Shown: positions 1-10,969, counted from the first letter of the stretch. The stretch is DNA of 64,000 nt from Bemisia tabaci (GCF_918797505.1 NC_092799.1:14284295-14348294); one strand, 5' to 3'. The notes: generated by a model from the sequence alone, not told the origin. Numbers and translations: made by a program.

Positions 1-1648
1 GAGGTAGATCTTGGCGGTTAATTGACTACAGTGTTGCCGGGTGGATGAAAAAAACATCCTACACCACGGCCCAAGTTTGAAGCTGAAATACTGCAGGAGG
101 CTCTATGTGAGAAATGTTGTGGACATTCCTACTTTCCACTTCATTTTATTAACATAAACAAACAAAGTTTTATTTACTCTAAAAAAATATGAGCTGAGCA
201 GTTTTTCTTGCATACTTCCAAGTTTTACACGTCAAAAATTCAAAACCTGTTTTTTTCTGCTGATCTGATAAAAATGTATTAGCTGAAAATTTTCCTAGAT
301 TTAAACATTATCAGATATGATGCTTTTCATATCAAACAAGCGCATTTTTCCATTCAAACTTATTCCATCGATTCTTGTTTTACTCAGGCTTTGTAATAAA
401 GCCTTCCCTTTTGTAATTTTACTGTTTATAGTACAGGAAGCGCACTCACATTTAAGAATTTTTATCAGTCGATTATTTTAGTTTCTTCCTTATTGAAACT
501 TCCTGCTTGAAAGAGAGATAATAATATATTAACAAGGTGGACCTGGACCACCAATAACATTTTAATGTTGCAATCTTACCACCCCTGAACGCTTTCCTGA
601 TACTAGCGAGTATTAGAGTCTTTTGCTTAGTGCTTTACTTCTTCTTAGTTAGAGTTTCAATTATTTACTACAAAAATTCACGAGCAATATGAAACTCAAT
701 GAGTATACATTTTGCACAAATTCGTCAATATGATTGCAACACCATTTCAGTAAGTTTCCAGTGTGGCTAAGCGAGAGACGGTCATCAATTTTTTTTAGAT
801 TAATTTCAGAAATAAATGTTGTCAATACATGGCAGGAGTCATACAAGAAGTTTCTGATACACGGCAAAAAAGTCGAGCGCCTTCAATTTTTGAGTATGCA
901 ACGAGGACAGCCTCAGAACATGAATAATTGCTTCCAGGCGCCGGCTTCCAATTGCGTTGCATTACTTACGCGTCGCTTCCTTAATGAGTTGAACATCATT
1001 TTGCAATCACGAACTACAATTTTTGGTTCATCCGTAAAAACACTTTTGTACAAAGGGTGACCAATGGTACTTACGTATATAAACTGTGCCAGATATTGTA
1101 GTTCCAAACTGCAAAATGTAGTTCGGTTATCGGCCATGAAGACAACATCTGTTCGTTAAGAAAAATTTCTCTCTTCTTTTTTTTCAATAAACGATAAACT
1201 TTTGGTGCTTAATTTCGCCCATTTGATCCAGCACTTGTCATCGCTGGAGTTTGAAACAAGGTCAAGTTGGGACGTTCGAGAGCAGTTGGCAACGAATGAA
1301 AAGAAAATGTTTCGTCTCTCTTCTGATCCTTTCGAACTTGGCTTAATGAAGGGCTGAGAGAGAAGCGATTCAGCCTTTGTTTCTTTCTTAAACCTGTCTT
1401 TTCAAGTTTGATTGAAGGGAGAGACGGAAAAAGAGGAATGGATAGGGTCGCTAGATTCACTGCGGAAGTTCTTCATAACTGTCACATTATCTTTTTCTCG
1501 TAAGTTACATTCATTTCGACGGAATTCTGGGCATTCCGTCGTCATTACATGATTTTTCTATCTTTCATATCTCACCCTCATATGTGTGCCAAATTCCTTG
1601 AATTGTCACATCTGAGTGGGATTCGGGAATTAAAGTCATAGCTTACTT
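1..1648. other. Unannotated AT-rich stretch
   Basis: I see no repeat terminus, RNA gene or convincing exon here. The open frames (up to 108 codons at 734-1060) are short, overlap one another on both strands and show no family motif. The sequence looks like ordinary intergenic or intronic insect DNA. Confidence 0.6.
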
Positions 1649-1845
1649 CTGCCGTAAGAATGTGGTATGAACATTCAAGAGTTGCCAGATTTCTTTCGAT
1701 AAAATGTTTATTTTTGAGTAAGGATATATGTATATTATTCCCTGACAATCTCAGGAACTTTAGATGAAATTGTGAACAAAATTATCTGGAAAAACTGGAA
1801 GGAAAATATTCAACAGTTTATCAGGATTTTTTTCTAAAAAGGATG
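1649..1845 (+). mobile_element. Family A MITE, 5' part only
   Basis: The segment starts with a degraded family A end (CTGCCGTAAGAATGTGGTAT), followed by the usual interior: an attcaagagttgcc block, then a run of short A-rich blocks. It decays into A/T runs near 1845, and the closing inverted terminus is missing. Diverged relative to the copies at 10970 and 31014, so probably old. Confidence 0.7.
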
Positions 1846-3183
1846 CTCTTTAGAAAAAAAAAATAATTTATTTATTGAAAGCGTTAATTGTCCAAAAGAG
1901 AAAACTAGAAATAACTATCGTATCAGACATCCTAGATTTGATAGGGGCGTGCGTGCAAAAAGAAATGAAAGAAATGCCAACGCGATGTATTTGGGACTTC
2001 AATTTAATTAAGACAGCTAAGGTTTTTTTTGTGATCATGTCAACTTATTCTATAGCATATCCTCTTATAATTCACTCGTAATTTTAAGTTGACATCTAGC
2101 AAGGGGGTGCCGGTAGTGTCGGTCTCTTCTTAAACTCTCTTCGCTTGGTGCGTATAATTAAAAAGATCACGAATTTTAGTGAGAAAAAAAAAGGAAAAAT
2201 GGTATTTTTATAGGAACCCATATGTCTAATTCTACAAGAATGTATGCAAAAGAGAAGTCAACACATGTTTACATTATCTCCCGTAAGTGGGTCAAAATGT
2301 TAGTTGAAGAATAAGGGAGAAATTTCTTGAACAAGCTTGCAAAAAGGGTTCTAAATTGTATCCTCCTGAGGTATTTTAAAAGGAAGCACCAGAGAATAAG
2401 TGTACTTAATCTTCAGAGGATGTCATTAATTGGCTCACAATTCAATATAATCTCGTGTCTATTCTTCCTTGTCTAAACTTTCTCTTTCTTCACTTAAGGC
2501 AACCGCTCTTCAAGTAACCCTCGTTAACGTTAATTTAATCCCACCCCACAGCCAATTTCGATTCCTCGAGCTGCTCTCCGCAGGGACCAGCTCTCGAACA
2601 GCATCCGAGTAAAATTGTCACAAAAAAGCAGCAGTCTTCACGAAGCATTGGGAAAAATATAAAGTTGAGGAACTTCGCGTAAAATTTACGCGAACAGTTA
2701 TAAAAGGGAGAAAAAATATCGTGTGAAAATTCTATAATTTTGACAAATCGCACAGTATCTTTGGAGCTACCTTAAAAGCCTGACTGTGGTATTTTAAGAA
2801 ACCTTTCATACAATTGTTTACGGCTGCATTGAATTTTTGTTTAAATTATAACAAAGGTATACAACTAGAAAAAGCCCTGCCCTGATATTTATGTAGAGGT
2901 TTTTTAGTAATCCCTTTTGAGAGGGAAGAAAACCTGTATATGTACATTAAAATAACTACAGGTGCTGGAAAATACAAAGAAATGAAAGGTATCCTTGTTT
3001 GAACAAGTTAGCACAGTAATGATTATTCGTGATATTTACAGAAAATGTGCAACGTCACAAATTATGTTATATATTTTTCATTCTTTCTTTGTTGAAAAAT
3101 CTGCACCTAAGGATCACAGAAACAGTCAAAGGATCGTATCCATAGTTATTTCTCAAACCCTTCCTCTTCCCAGGGAGGTCTCA
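1846..3183. other. Unannotated stretch
   Basis: No recognised repeat family or gene. A few short direct and inverted runs (for example around 2665-2700, cgcgtaaaatttacgcg) are too short to interpret. The last ~170 bases (3010-3183) resemble degraded family K interior, because a K terminus follows at 3184. Confidence 0.5.
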
Positions 3184-3203
3184 TATCGACGGTGTAAGTC
3201 GGT
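3184..3203. repeat. Family K terminus fragment
   Basis: Twenty bases matching the outer end of family K (atatcgacggtgtaagtc), as seen at 3806. It lies directly upstream of a D1 repeat, which suggests the K copy was cut by that insertion or by deletion. Confidence 0.5.
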
Positions 3204-3224
3204 AAGTACTTTACGTACGTAAAA

Positions 3225-3500
3225 GCGCCTTCAATTTCGCCTGATACTGTGCAATACCTCTGAGGCGGAATAGTTGCTCGGAGCGCCTTTGACATTATTG
3301 CTTCGACTTGATGGCAAGGATTATTGCTGAAATTTTACTCTGGCGCGTGCGCAGCCACATATTTTCTCATCAACAACCGTTCGTAACTTAATTTGCAAGT
3401 GTTTTAATGGCAATTTTATGTGGGCAAACCATTAACACTTATAAACATGCCGTGATTTTTCCTAAATAAAAATGGGAATAAATATTATTTTAGTGACGCT
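3225..3500 (-). repeat. D1 repeat, copy 1
   Basis: Non-coding dispersed repeat shared with 25313-25605 over about 270 bases and more weakly with 21120-21250. Reading the minus strand, it carries at one end the ~54-bp core that starts GCAACTATTC and ends TTGAAGGCGC (core at 3225-3277). No terminal inverted repeats are visible. I infer a retroposed (SINE-like) element, but neither a promoter box nor a poly-A tail is clear. Confidence 0.65.
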
Positions 3501-3527
3501 GTAAGTGGGCAATCACATAACTCTGTT

Positions 3528-3752
3528 TGCGACGTCGCAGACTTCCTGTCATATTTTATTTTTCAAACGGAAAACTACTCAACGGAAATCCTTTAAAACT
3601 GCAGCGAATTTTCTTCTCCGTGCGAGGAAAATTCTGCAAAAACTTCAAGGAATAAGGTCAATTTATCCTCCTCTAAAAAATAACATAGAGGTGGAGATTT
3701 TCAGACACCGCAATCGAGTTAAGTGATTGCCGATTTACACCGTCGATATGCT
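3528..3752. mobile_element. Family K element, copy 1
   Basis: Shares long blocks with 38010-38222, such as acggaaaactactcaacgg and ctgcaaaaacttcaaggaat, and ends in the K terminus (caccgtcgat) near 3748. The left end has the second K terminus type (gcgacgtcgcagacttcctg). It lies about 50 bases from another K copy. Superfamily not assigned. Confidence 0.6.
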
Positions 3753-3805
3753 TTATGTTTTGTTCAAGGGAGGTTTCAGGAGAATCAAGGCAAGAAAACA
3801 ATGAA

Positions 3806-4090
3806 ATATCGACGGCGTCAGTCCGCAACCACGTATCTCGTTTGTAATGTTTGAACATCGCCGCTTCTTTTTTATTTTTTTAAAGGAGAACACATCGACA
3901 TCATTCCTTGCAGTTTTCGCAGAATATTCTTAGCCTGGGAAGCTGAATCACTGCAGTTTTTAAAAATTGCCGTTGTGTCACTACACAACCGCAAGACAAA
4001 CAACAGAATGAATTTAGAAAACAAAGCATGACAGGAGGTCTGCGACGTTGCAAACCGAGATACGTGATTGCGGACTCACCTCCTCGATAT
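3806..4090. mobile_element. Family K element, copy 2, with both inverted ends
   Basis: Best K copy for defining the ends: it opens atatcgacggcgtcagtccg and closes with the inverted counterpart (cggactcacctcctcgatat), giving ~35-bp imperfect terminal inverted repeats that include cacgtatctcg/cgagatacgtg. Length ~285 bp, no coding capacity. Other copies lie at 23740, 34060 and 38010. Confidence 0.65.
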
Positions 4091-4198
4091 ATGGTCAGAA
4101 GGCGCGAAAGCGTGGATATTCATGAAAATCGGCGTGCAAGCTTACATGCAGGAGCTCGTTCCAAAATACCTAGCGTCGTAGAGGAAGCTGCTCGGGAG

Positions 4199-4362
4199 CT
4201 GTGGCGTGGCGTGCTTCGATATATATCGATATTTCCCCATTTGAGGCTATGACAAAGAATCGATTATTAAGGTGTTCGTTGCGAACACCCTGATATACGC
4301 TCTTTTTCCATAGGTTTAAATGGCAGATCAATCGATAGATCGCAAAGCACGCCACCCCACTG
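4199..4362 (+). mobile_element. Family C hAT MITE, copy 1
   Basis: A 164-bp element with ends CTGTGGCGTGGCGTG and CACGCCACCCCACTG. The flanks are an 8-bp target duplication with one mismatch (ctcgggag at 4191-4198, ctcgagag at 4363-4370). An 8-bp duplication and a CAGTGG-type end are diagnostic of hAT transposons. The interior holds the hairpin GGTGTTCGTTGCGAACACC. Non-autonomous; it would need a transposase supplied elsewhere. Confidence 0.85.
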
Positions 4363-4427
4363 CTCGAGAGTAGAGTACTTTTATAGACAGAGTATGGTCA
4401 CTCGTATCTTTTTACTACAGGAAAACT

Positions 4428-5033
4428 GTGCCGCTTTTTGATTGGTCAACGAGTTTTTAGGCTTCATGATGCTCTTACGGCCGTAAATGAACAAACAAGA
4501 TGGCGACTCACCGTAACATCGATGAGAAGCTTGACAAAAATGTCAATAATGCGGCAGTAACAATTTAAACTAGCATATCTACGAACAACACATATGAGAA
4601 AGGAGAAACACATGTAAACACTGTTAAATCGCCTTTCGCCTGTATCACAGGGGATGTAAGATGTGCAAAATCTCAAACTTGCTAGCTGATAACAGCCATC
4701 TTGTTTGTTTCACTGGAAAAAAAACACATTGGATCTAGAGTCCAGACTCTTAAAAACATCGACAAGAAGAAAAACTCTTTATTCAATCGGATTTTTGCTT
4801 AAATCAAGAGCCAAGCCTCTTAATTTGAGCGAATTTTCGTTTGATTTAAGCTTAAATCTGATTGAATCAAGAGTCCATTTTCTTGTCAAAATTTTCAAGA
4901 GTCTGGACTCTAGATCCAATGTGTTCTTTTTTCCAGTGCTTGCTAGCTAATAATAGCCATCTTGTTTGTTTATTTACGGCCGTAAAAACATCGTGTCGGC
5001 CTATTTTCACGCGACCAACGAGAAACCGGCACA
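4428..5033. mobile_element. Large foldback element with nested B insertion
   Basis: Outer arms are inverted copies of one another. The left arm (4428-4508) runs from gtgccgctttttgattggtc through ttacggccgtaaatgaac to caagatggc. The right arm (4953-5033) runs back through cttgtttgtttatttacggc to gagaaaccggcac. A relative of the left end occurs at 32750-32820. The middle holds a separate element at 4711-4938. No coding capacity. Confidence 0.6.
4711..4938. mobile_element. Family B foldback MITE, copy 1
   Basis: A nearly perfect palindrome: CACTGGAAAAAAAACACATT at the left and the exact inverse ending CCAGTG at the right. Internal blocks (agtccagactcttaaaaac and its inverse) match the copy at 14349-14746. 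Flanked by a 33-bp direct repeat (4678-4710 and 4939-4971) rather than the 2-bp duplication seen elsewhere in this group. Confidence 0.8.
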
Positions 5034-5357
5034 GAAATGGCCATACTCTATCTGTAAAGGTTCTCTACTCGGGAGGGCGCGAAGAATAGAATCCGGCGCG
5101 GCGACACGGTAATAGTGCGAGGCGGGTGTAGCGCCTTCCGGGCGACGCTGTACGGCGGGTTGCGGTCGGCGCGCCTCGTGGTGCAAATTTGTGATGTTTA
5201 CCAAATTCGGGTCAACCCGCCCCGGGCCTGCCTCCGCCTCCCCGACTCGACTTATCCGCAATAATCTTGGGAATTAATCACTTTTGTCGCCACAACTCAC
5301 CACCCTGCCCCGGCCACCGGATTTCTGGGCCCCGCGATATCGCGCACAATTATACCC
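5034..5357. other. GC-rich unique stretch
   Basis: A markedly GC-rich block (about 5085-5345) with many CpGs and no repeat relatives in the window. An 84-codon minus-strand frame crosses it, but it is low-complexity (R, P, A) and unrecognised. Could be conserved non-coding or promoter-proximal DNA; nothing more can be supported. Confidence 0.4.
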
Positions 5358-5606
5358 CTGTCCTAAGGAAAAACGCCGTATGAGCCTTCAGACGTTGCCA
5401 AATTTCCTTCGATAAAAACAGAATTTACCGGGAAAATTGTGAATATTTATTTCCAAGATTTTCAGACGATTTTGCACGCAATTTAATCTAAAATATCTGA
5501 AAATTTCAAGGAAAATATGCTTCAATTAAGTTAAAAATACATGTTTTATCAAGGGAAATTTGGCAACTCTTGGATGTGCATACGGCGTTCTTCCTTAGTG
5601 CGGCAG
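5358..5606 (-). mobile_element. Family A MITE, copy 2
   Basis: Full-length (~249 bp). Left end CTGTCCTAAGGAAAAACGCC, right end ggcgttcttccttagtgcgg plus cag. The left inner block is ccttcagacgttgcc and the right one ggcaactcttggatg, which sets the orientation. No clear target duplication, so the flanks have decayed. Confidence 0.8.
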
Positions 5607-5761
5607 CATACCCCCAAGCTCCAGCCTCTCTGCGCTGGAATCAGGACCATTACGCATATGTTAAGAGGTCGAATGCAAACTCATTCCCCTCAAAACTTTA
5701 GTGATTACATCGATCTTGCGGTACTTGACTCTATCGATGAATCGATGTTCGGTGGTTCAAA

Positions 5762-6019
5762 TGGACCGCGTTTAGCAGAAAGGAACTAAGCCACATCAGA
5801 TATTGTCAAATATAACTTGGGCAATTTAATGTTTTACGAAGAGAGCTTTTATGCGGATTCATTTGGAAAATCTTAATGAATTTGCTGCATACTATGCAGA
5901 AAATTCACTGAAATTTGCACAAAAATCCGACCTCCGATTTGAATGTAAAAAATCAAATTGCGCAATTAAATTTGATAATAGCTGATGTGGCTTGGTTCCT
6001 TTCTGCTTAACGTGGTCCA
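5762..6019. mobile_element. Family F MITE, copy 1
   Basis: Terminal inverted repeats tggaccgcgtttagcagaaa and its inverse at 6000-6019, each followed inside by aagccacatcag/ctgatgtggctt. The interior is AT-rich with a shared block (aaattcactgaaatttgcac) also found at 9944 and 20096. Length ~258 bp, no coding capacity, superfamily unknown, target duplication unclear. Confidence 0.7.
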
Positions 6020-6046
6020 AATGTGAGGAATCAAACATGATCTACA

Positions 6047-6287
6047 CTGTCGTGCCAAGGAAGAACGACGTATGAACATTCGAAAGTTGCCAAATTTTCC
6101 TGGATAAAACTGTATTTTTGAAGAAAATAATGCACATTTCCCTTGAAAGTTCCATATTAAATTGCGAACAAAATTGTCTGAAAAATTTAAAAAAAAAATA
6201 TTTACGATTTCTACTAAACTTACATTTTATCGAAGAAAATATAGCAACGCCTGAAGGCTCATACGGCGTACTTCTTTAGCACGACAG
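6047..6287 (+). mobile_element. Family A MITE, copy 3
   Basis: Full-length, 241 bp, ends CTGTCGTGCCAAGGAAGAAC and gtacttctttagcacgacag, flanked by an exact 4-bp target duplication TACA (6043-6046 and 6288-6291). One of six copies that prove the 4-bp duplication for this family. Confidence 0.88.
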
Positions 6288-6800
6288 TACATTGCAAAGT
6301 CCGTATCCAGTTAAAAATTGTCTGAATCAGATTCCTCTATCTGAAACAAGACTTAATCAACAGCTATTCTGAAATATCTTCAAAACATAGACTCGCGTCA
6401 TTTAAAGTAGATCTGCGACCTTCACACAACCTTTAATCATCATAGATAATCTGGAAGGACTCACCTGTCTTGCCAGAACTCAGATTAGCTTCAGCACCAA
6501 ATCAAGCATGTATTGGGAACATAGTTGTTCACAACGCACACTGTATAGAATCCCGGAACAGAGTTCAATACGACGCTTAGCTGACAAAAGGGCGTAACTA
6601 CACTTAGAGATGAGCCCGGGAGAGCCTTGAGTTATATGGACGACAGGGTTCATCGTCCAGGGTAGTTAGGTTATTATGTCAGGAGGGTGACGAATTTATG
6701 TACAGCTTGAGAAAAATTACCTGAAACAAACAATCGTAAGAAATTAGTGAAAATAAAAAGTCATTAAAACTTAAAACAATGAATTTACGAGCTGAAAAAC
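6288..6800. other. Unannotated stretch
   Basis: No repeat relatives and no plausible exon seen. A mixture of moderately GC and AT-rich sequence. Confidence 0.5.
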
Positions 6801-6890
6801 TGCCAATTGGCATAATCTTAATTCCCGTTTGTGACTCCATGAGGGGGGGGGGGGTTGTCTTGACTCTCAGTATAAAGGAACTCTACTAGA
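6801..6890 (-). mobile_element. Family L terminus fragment
   Basis: Matches one end of family L (compare 59391-59694): attcccgtttgtgactccat, then a run of 12 G (6843-6854), then ttgtcttgactctcagtata and aaaggaactct. Only one terminus is present; the rest of the element is missing. Confidence 0.6.
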
Positions 6891-7356
6891 ATCTTGAAGG
6901 AAACTCGATTTCGGAAATTTGGGGGTTTCTGCTCTCTTTGGTAAAATGCGAAAGAATGCGCACGTATCGGCAACTGTGAGCGAGGAACATTTTTCGTTGA
7001 CAGTGGCGCCCCCACCGGGGAGCGAGGAAGGATCGTGAATCAAATTTTATCGGGAGCGAGAGAATTAATAAAATGGTTGTTGTGTATTTGCGATGAATGA
7101 ATAATGGCTTCACCGCCGGCGCGTTTTACGCGGTCGCTTCCACGTTCCGCTCACTCAAAGCTCCCCCTCTTCGTCCATTTTTCTTCTGAAAAGCAGACGA
7201 TAGACTGTTCACGGACCGAAAAGCAAGGATGCAGAGCCGTGAAAAAATTTTCAGCCTCGAGCGAAAGTGGGGTGGGGGGGGGGGAGAAATAAAAAAAATT
7301 GAAATTAAGAGAATATAGTGTATTACTACACTGTACACTGTATGAGATCCTCTATA
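6891..7356. other. Unannotated stretch
   Basis: No recognised family. Contains a G-rich run (7264-7284) followed by A-rich sequence. Short overlapping frames on both strands have no recognisable content. Confidence 0.5.
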
Positions 7357-7606
7357 CTGCCATGCTAAGGAAAAACGCCGTATCAGTCTTCAGGCGATGT
7401 TAAATTTCCTCAGATGAAATACAAATTTTGAAAGATATTGCTGGATATTTTTCTTCCAAATTTTCAGAGAATTTCACACGCAATTCGATTTAAAGCACAT
7501 GCGATTTCCAATGTGAAATATTCATAATTTTCCTCAAAAATGACTGTTTTATAAGAGTACATTTGGCAACTTCTGAAGGTTCATGCGGCGTTTATCCTCA
7601 GCACGG

Positions 7607-8496
7607 CAGGGCCGGATTAAGGGGATGGCCACATGGGCCGCGGTCCATGGCGGCAAATTTAGGGGGCGGCAAATTTTGCAATTTTTTTAATGTAGGTATC
7701 AAAAAAAGAGAGAAAAAAATCGGATTCAGAAAATAAATTACAAACGAGAAAAGGCGACAGAATCTCTCATTTCCTGAGGGTAAAAGTATACTAATTTCTA
7801 ATTTTGTCGTCTTTCGGTGATACAAGAGACAACACCTTTAATTAGCCGAGTTAAGAGAGAAACCAAACACGCAATTTAACCTGGAACGGAGCGGCGCGGC
7901 GGTCGGCATGAAACGCATAGCGCCTACAAGACTTCATGAATACTTCACGCATTGCGTCAAACATAGTGCGGTCAGTAGCGGTCGGCATGAAACGCATAGC
8001 GCCTACAAGACTTCATGAATACTTCACGCATTGCGTCAAACACAGTGCGGTCAGTAGCGGTCGGCGTGAAGCGCATAGCGCCTACAAGACTGCATGAATA
8101 CTTTACGCGTTGCATCAAACACAGTGCGTTCAGAAGCGGTCGGTGTGAAACGCACAGCGCCTATTTGACTGAAGGAATGCTTCACGCATTGCGTCAAACA
8201 CAGTGCGGTCAGCTTGTTCTTTCATAATTTTTTCGTTCATTTCTTATAAATGGAAGGCCTTGTTCACACAGAGATAGGTTCACGGAACTTAACTTTCGCG
8301 CAAAGTTCCGTGAACTTTTGCTGGTAATGTTGACAGGGCTTCGCAAAAAATGTGTCCAACACGAGTAAACGCGTCTTGTGCACCCCTCCCCGCTGCACGT
8401 TCACTTGATGGTTTTTATTGATGTTTCAAAACGAATGAGAAGGGGGTGGCAAAATACAGGCGGCCTACGGGCGGCAAGTAGGTGAATCCGGCCCTG
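7607..8496 (+). mobile_element. 890-bp non-autonomous hAT element
   Basis: Ends CAGGGCCGGATTAAG and gtgaatccggccctg form a short inverted repeat, and the flanks carry an exact 8-bp duplication CAGCACGG (7599-7606 and 8497-8504). Both are standard hAT signatures. No transposase frame is present; the middle is a 79-bp minisatellite plus unique sequence. It sits inside the last bases of an A element. Confidence 0.9.
7902..8215 (+). repeat. 79-bp minisatellite, four units
   Basis: Four head-to-tail units begin at 7902, 7981, 8060 and 8139, all exactly 79 bp apart, plus a short partial. Each unit has gcatagcgcctacaagac, atacttcacgcattgcg and cacagtgcggtcag. Units 1 and 2 are almost identical; units 3 and 4 differ at more positions. 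The 17-bp block ATACTTCACGCATTGCG also occurs in the R2 repeat at 58565-58581. Confidence 0.9.
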
Positions 8497-8507
8497 CAGC
8501 ACGGTAG

Positions 8508-9943
8508 TAGAGCTCTCGATTCTTGGTATTTAGATGAATTCACAGGGCTTAAAAGAACGGATCAGCAGTCAATAGGGCAATCGTTTTTCAAATGTCGGCG
8601 GCACGTGTTTAAAAAATATAAAAAATAATGCTTTTGCCAATGAGCGCTTTTGCTGCTTTTCAGTATAACGCATCTAATACGCATCATTAGTTGGTTCCAA
8701 GAATCACCGAATCAACTGCTCTCAAGCGAATTCTCGCGGATATAAACCGACTTTCACTGTGAGCACTCTCATTAAATCAACTCTTTACCGACTTAAATAC
8801 CCTGAAAGGAGTTCATCTTTAAAGGACGCCATTAAACGAAACGGGGCTATCTACATCAAGCAGTTTGAGTAAGCGCGTAACTGCTAGAGAGCCATAGTGT
8901 GAAGATACGCTGTTCTTTAAATCTTCAAAAAGAGATAGATCGCTTTTGCTCAGTAACGTCCTAATGATGCGCCGCAGTGAGCTTCTACCAAAAACAATTA
9001 ATTTTCCCTCTCAAGGAGGGCTTCAATCTTCAATCAAGACGGCCAATCACGGCGAGCACACTCAAGACACCGGTGTTGAATTAAATTTAATGAAGTTTTT
9101 GGAATCTTTGTGGTTCTCCATTTTCTCGGCCTTTGAACGCATCCGTTGCGTCGAGTCGACGCTGATATTTCGCTCCGGGATCAAGTTTCAAAAGTTCTGC
9201 GAGGCTTCGTTAACTTTGTTAGCGTTTTATTAGATTGGCCCCATCGCCTGTAATGATCCGGAGAGCTCATTATTTCAGAGATTTCGATTGTCTGCATTCG
9301 TCATGTTTCGAAGAAATAGAACGCTCCGCGTAACTCCGTAACGATCTTTGTAAGTTCGAATACGTTTCTTTTCTGCTTGGAGTCTTCAAAATATTGAACA
9401 AATGCATTTGCATCGAATAACCTCCTGGTAGCATCAAAATAAGACGCATGGTTCAAATTTCACTTCTAATCAGTACTACACAAAATTTTGGAGAATGTTT
9501 TTTAAATTTAGCGAACACAGAAAAAAAGAGGTAGAGGTTGTTGGATGATGTGGATAATTCTAATTAATTATAGTAGTTCCCTGAATTGACTTAAGTATTA
9601 TAAGCTTTGAATTTTATGCCTTATATGAAACTTTTTCTTAAATTGAGCAGAAAATATACCCTTAGAAGAAATGCCCTTGTATCAAACCTAAATCTGCTTG
9701 AATCAAGCGATTTTCTCATTGATTCTAGCGGAAATCCGTTGAAAGACATATTCACGTCACGTAGCGTCGTACGATTTTTTATATTTTCGGTATGTTTTTT
9801 GCGACGTGCAGCTCCAAGCATGACACCGAAAAAAATTTATATCGAAGGAAGAGTTCAACCCCCCCCCCCCTCCCCTGGCTTTGATTCTGGTGTAGACTCC
9901 CTGATTTTTGTGACTGCCTTTCGTTTTCCTTATTGCCTTAGAA
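8508..9943. other. Unannotated stretch
   Basis: No repeat family recognised. A 95-codon frame (8946-9233) and a 116-codon frame (9607-9957) are unremarkable. Around 9621-9740 there is weak similarity to family B interior (atctgcttgaatcaagcg). A run of 12 C lies at 9859-9870. Confidence 0.5.
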
Positions 9944-10206
9944 ATGGACGGCGCTAACAATAAGCAGAAAGGAATCGAGCTTCATCAGCCACTGCCAATT
10001 TAATCGGGCTATTGAATTTTTTTACACAAAAACGGTTGTGCGGATTGCTTTGAAAGTTTTAAGGAATTTGCTTCGTACTATATAGAAAATTTACTGAAAT
10101 TTGCACAAAAATCCGCACAACCGCTTTTATGTATAAAAATGAATTGCCCAGTTAAATTTGGCAATAGCTAATGTGGCTTGGTTCCTTTCTGCTGAACGCG
10201 ATCCAC
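9944..10206. mobile_element. Family F MITE, copy 2
   Basis: The right terminus (ggttcctttctgctgaacgc then gatcca) is clear. The left terminus is eroded (agcagaaaggaatcgagc). The interior shares aaatttactgaaatttgcac with copies 1 and 3 and is itself an inverted repeat (ttgtgcggatt near 10033, aatccgcacaa near 10110). Confidence 0.65.
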
Positions 10207-10430
10207 TGTCGTCCTCTAGTTTCGCATAAGTCCCGATCAACAAATATTCTTGTCTTAAACCTTATCACTTACGTCTTTTTTCAAAGACTCCCAACATCGA
10301 CAGACTCCGTTCTCAATTTTGTTCGCATAACATCACCTCTCATTCCCCAGTCCAGAAAATAATAACTTGACCGCATCAACCGCCGATTCCATCTTCGATC
10401 AATAAAAGAATCCGCTTATTGATGACGGCG

Positions 10431-10600
10431 GCAGTAGCGTGGCGTGCTTTACGACCTATCGATTGACCTGCCATTTAACCCCGTGGAAAAGGATCGATAA
10501 ACAGGGTGCTCGCAACGAACACCTCATTAATCGATCCTTTACCATAGCTTCAAACGAGGAAATATCGATGATTATCGATTATAATCGATCCTTCACTGCG
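10431..10600 (-). mobile_element. Family C hAT MITE, truncated copy
   Basis: Begins with the C terminus tagcgtggcgtgctt and keeps the interior (ggatcgat, hairpin GGTGCTCGCAACGAACACC, aatcgatcc). The opposite terminus is lost and replaced by repeated atcgat motifs near 10565-10600. It lies ~100 bp upstream of an intact copy in the other orientation. Confidence 0.65.
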
Positions 10601-10695
10601 GCGTCCAGCTCGTTGCAAAGCCAATCACGCTCGATCGAGAATGAAACGTGCCAGACCCGAAATGAAAAGCGTCCGGATCCCGAAATAATGGCGAC

Positions 10696-10858
10696 CAGTG
10701 GCGTGGCGTGAATAATCGATTATCGATATCTCGCCTTTGAAGCTATGGTAAAGAATCGATTACTAAGGTGTTCGCTGCGAACACCCTGATAATCGATCTT
10801 TTTTCATAGGTTTAAATGGTACCACAATCGATATATCGCAATTCACGCCACGCCACTG
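10696..10858 (+). mobile_element. Family C hAT MITE, copy 3
   Basis: A 163-bp intact element with ends CAGTGGCGTGGCGTG and CACGCCACGCCACTG, flanked by an exact 8-bp duplication ATGGCGAC (10688-10695 and 10859-10866). The central hairpin GGTGTTCGCTGCGAACACC is at 10767-10785, flanked by aatcgat motifs. Highly similar to 26572-26735. Confidence 0.92.
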
Positions 10859-10969
10859 ATGGCGACCCTCAACGTCCCTTTATCTCGGGAGCCCGGCCAC
10901 CCTTGAGCATCTGTGGCTCCGGTGTTTCGGGGATTTATAAAATTCATCCGCGAGGAGCAACCTGGAGTA

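Larger units (their letters stand above)
7357..8507. mobile_element. Family A MITE, copy 4, split by a hAT element
   Basis: The left part (7357-7606) starts CTGCCATGCTAAGGAAAAAC and reaches the right-hand inverse end (cggcgtttatcctcagcacgg). The last bases, tag, lie beyond an 890-bp insertion, at 8505-8507. Removing the insertion restores a normal A copy with near-matching 4-bp flanks (tata/taga). A is therefore older than the insertion. Confidence 0.8.

Noticed and set aside
7902..8215. CRISPR-like array
   Set aside because: Regular 79-bp repeats have no distinct spacers, the units are continuous, and the array lies inside a hAT transposon in eukaryotic DNA.
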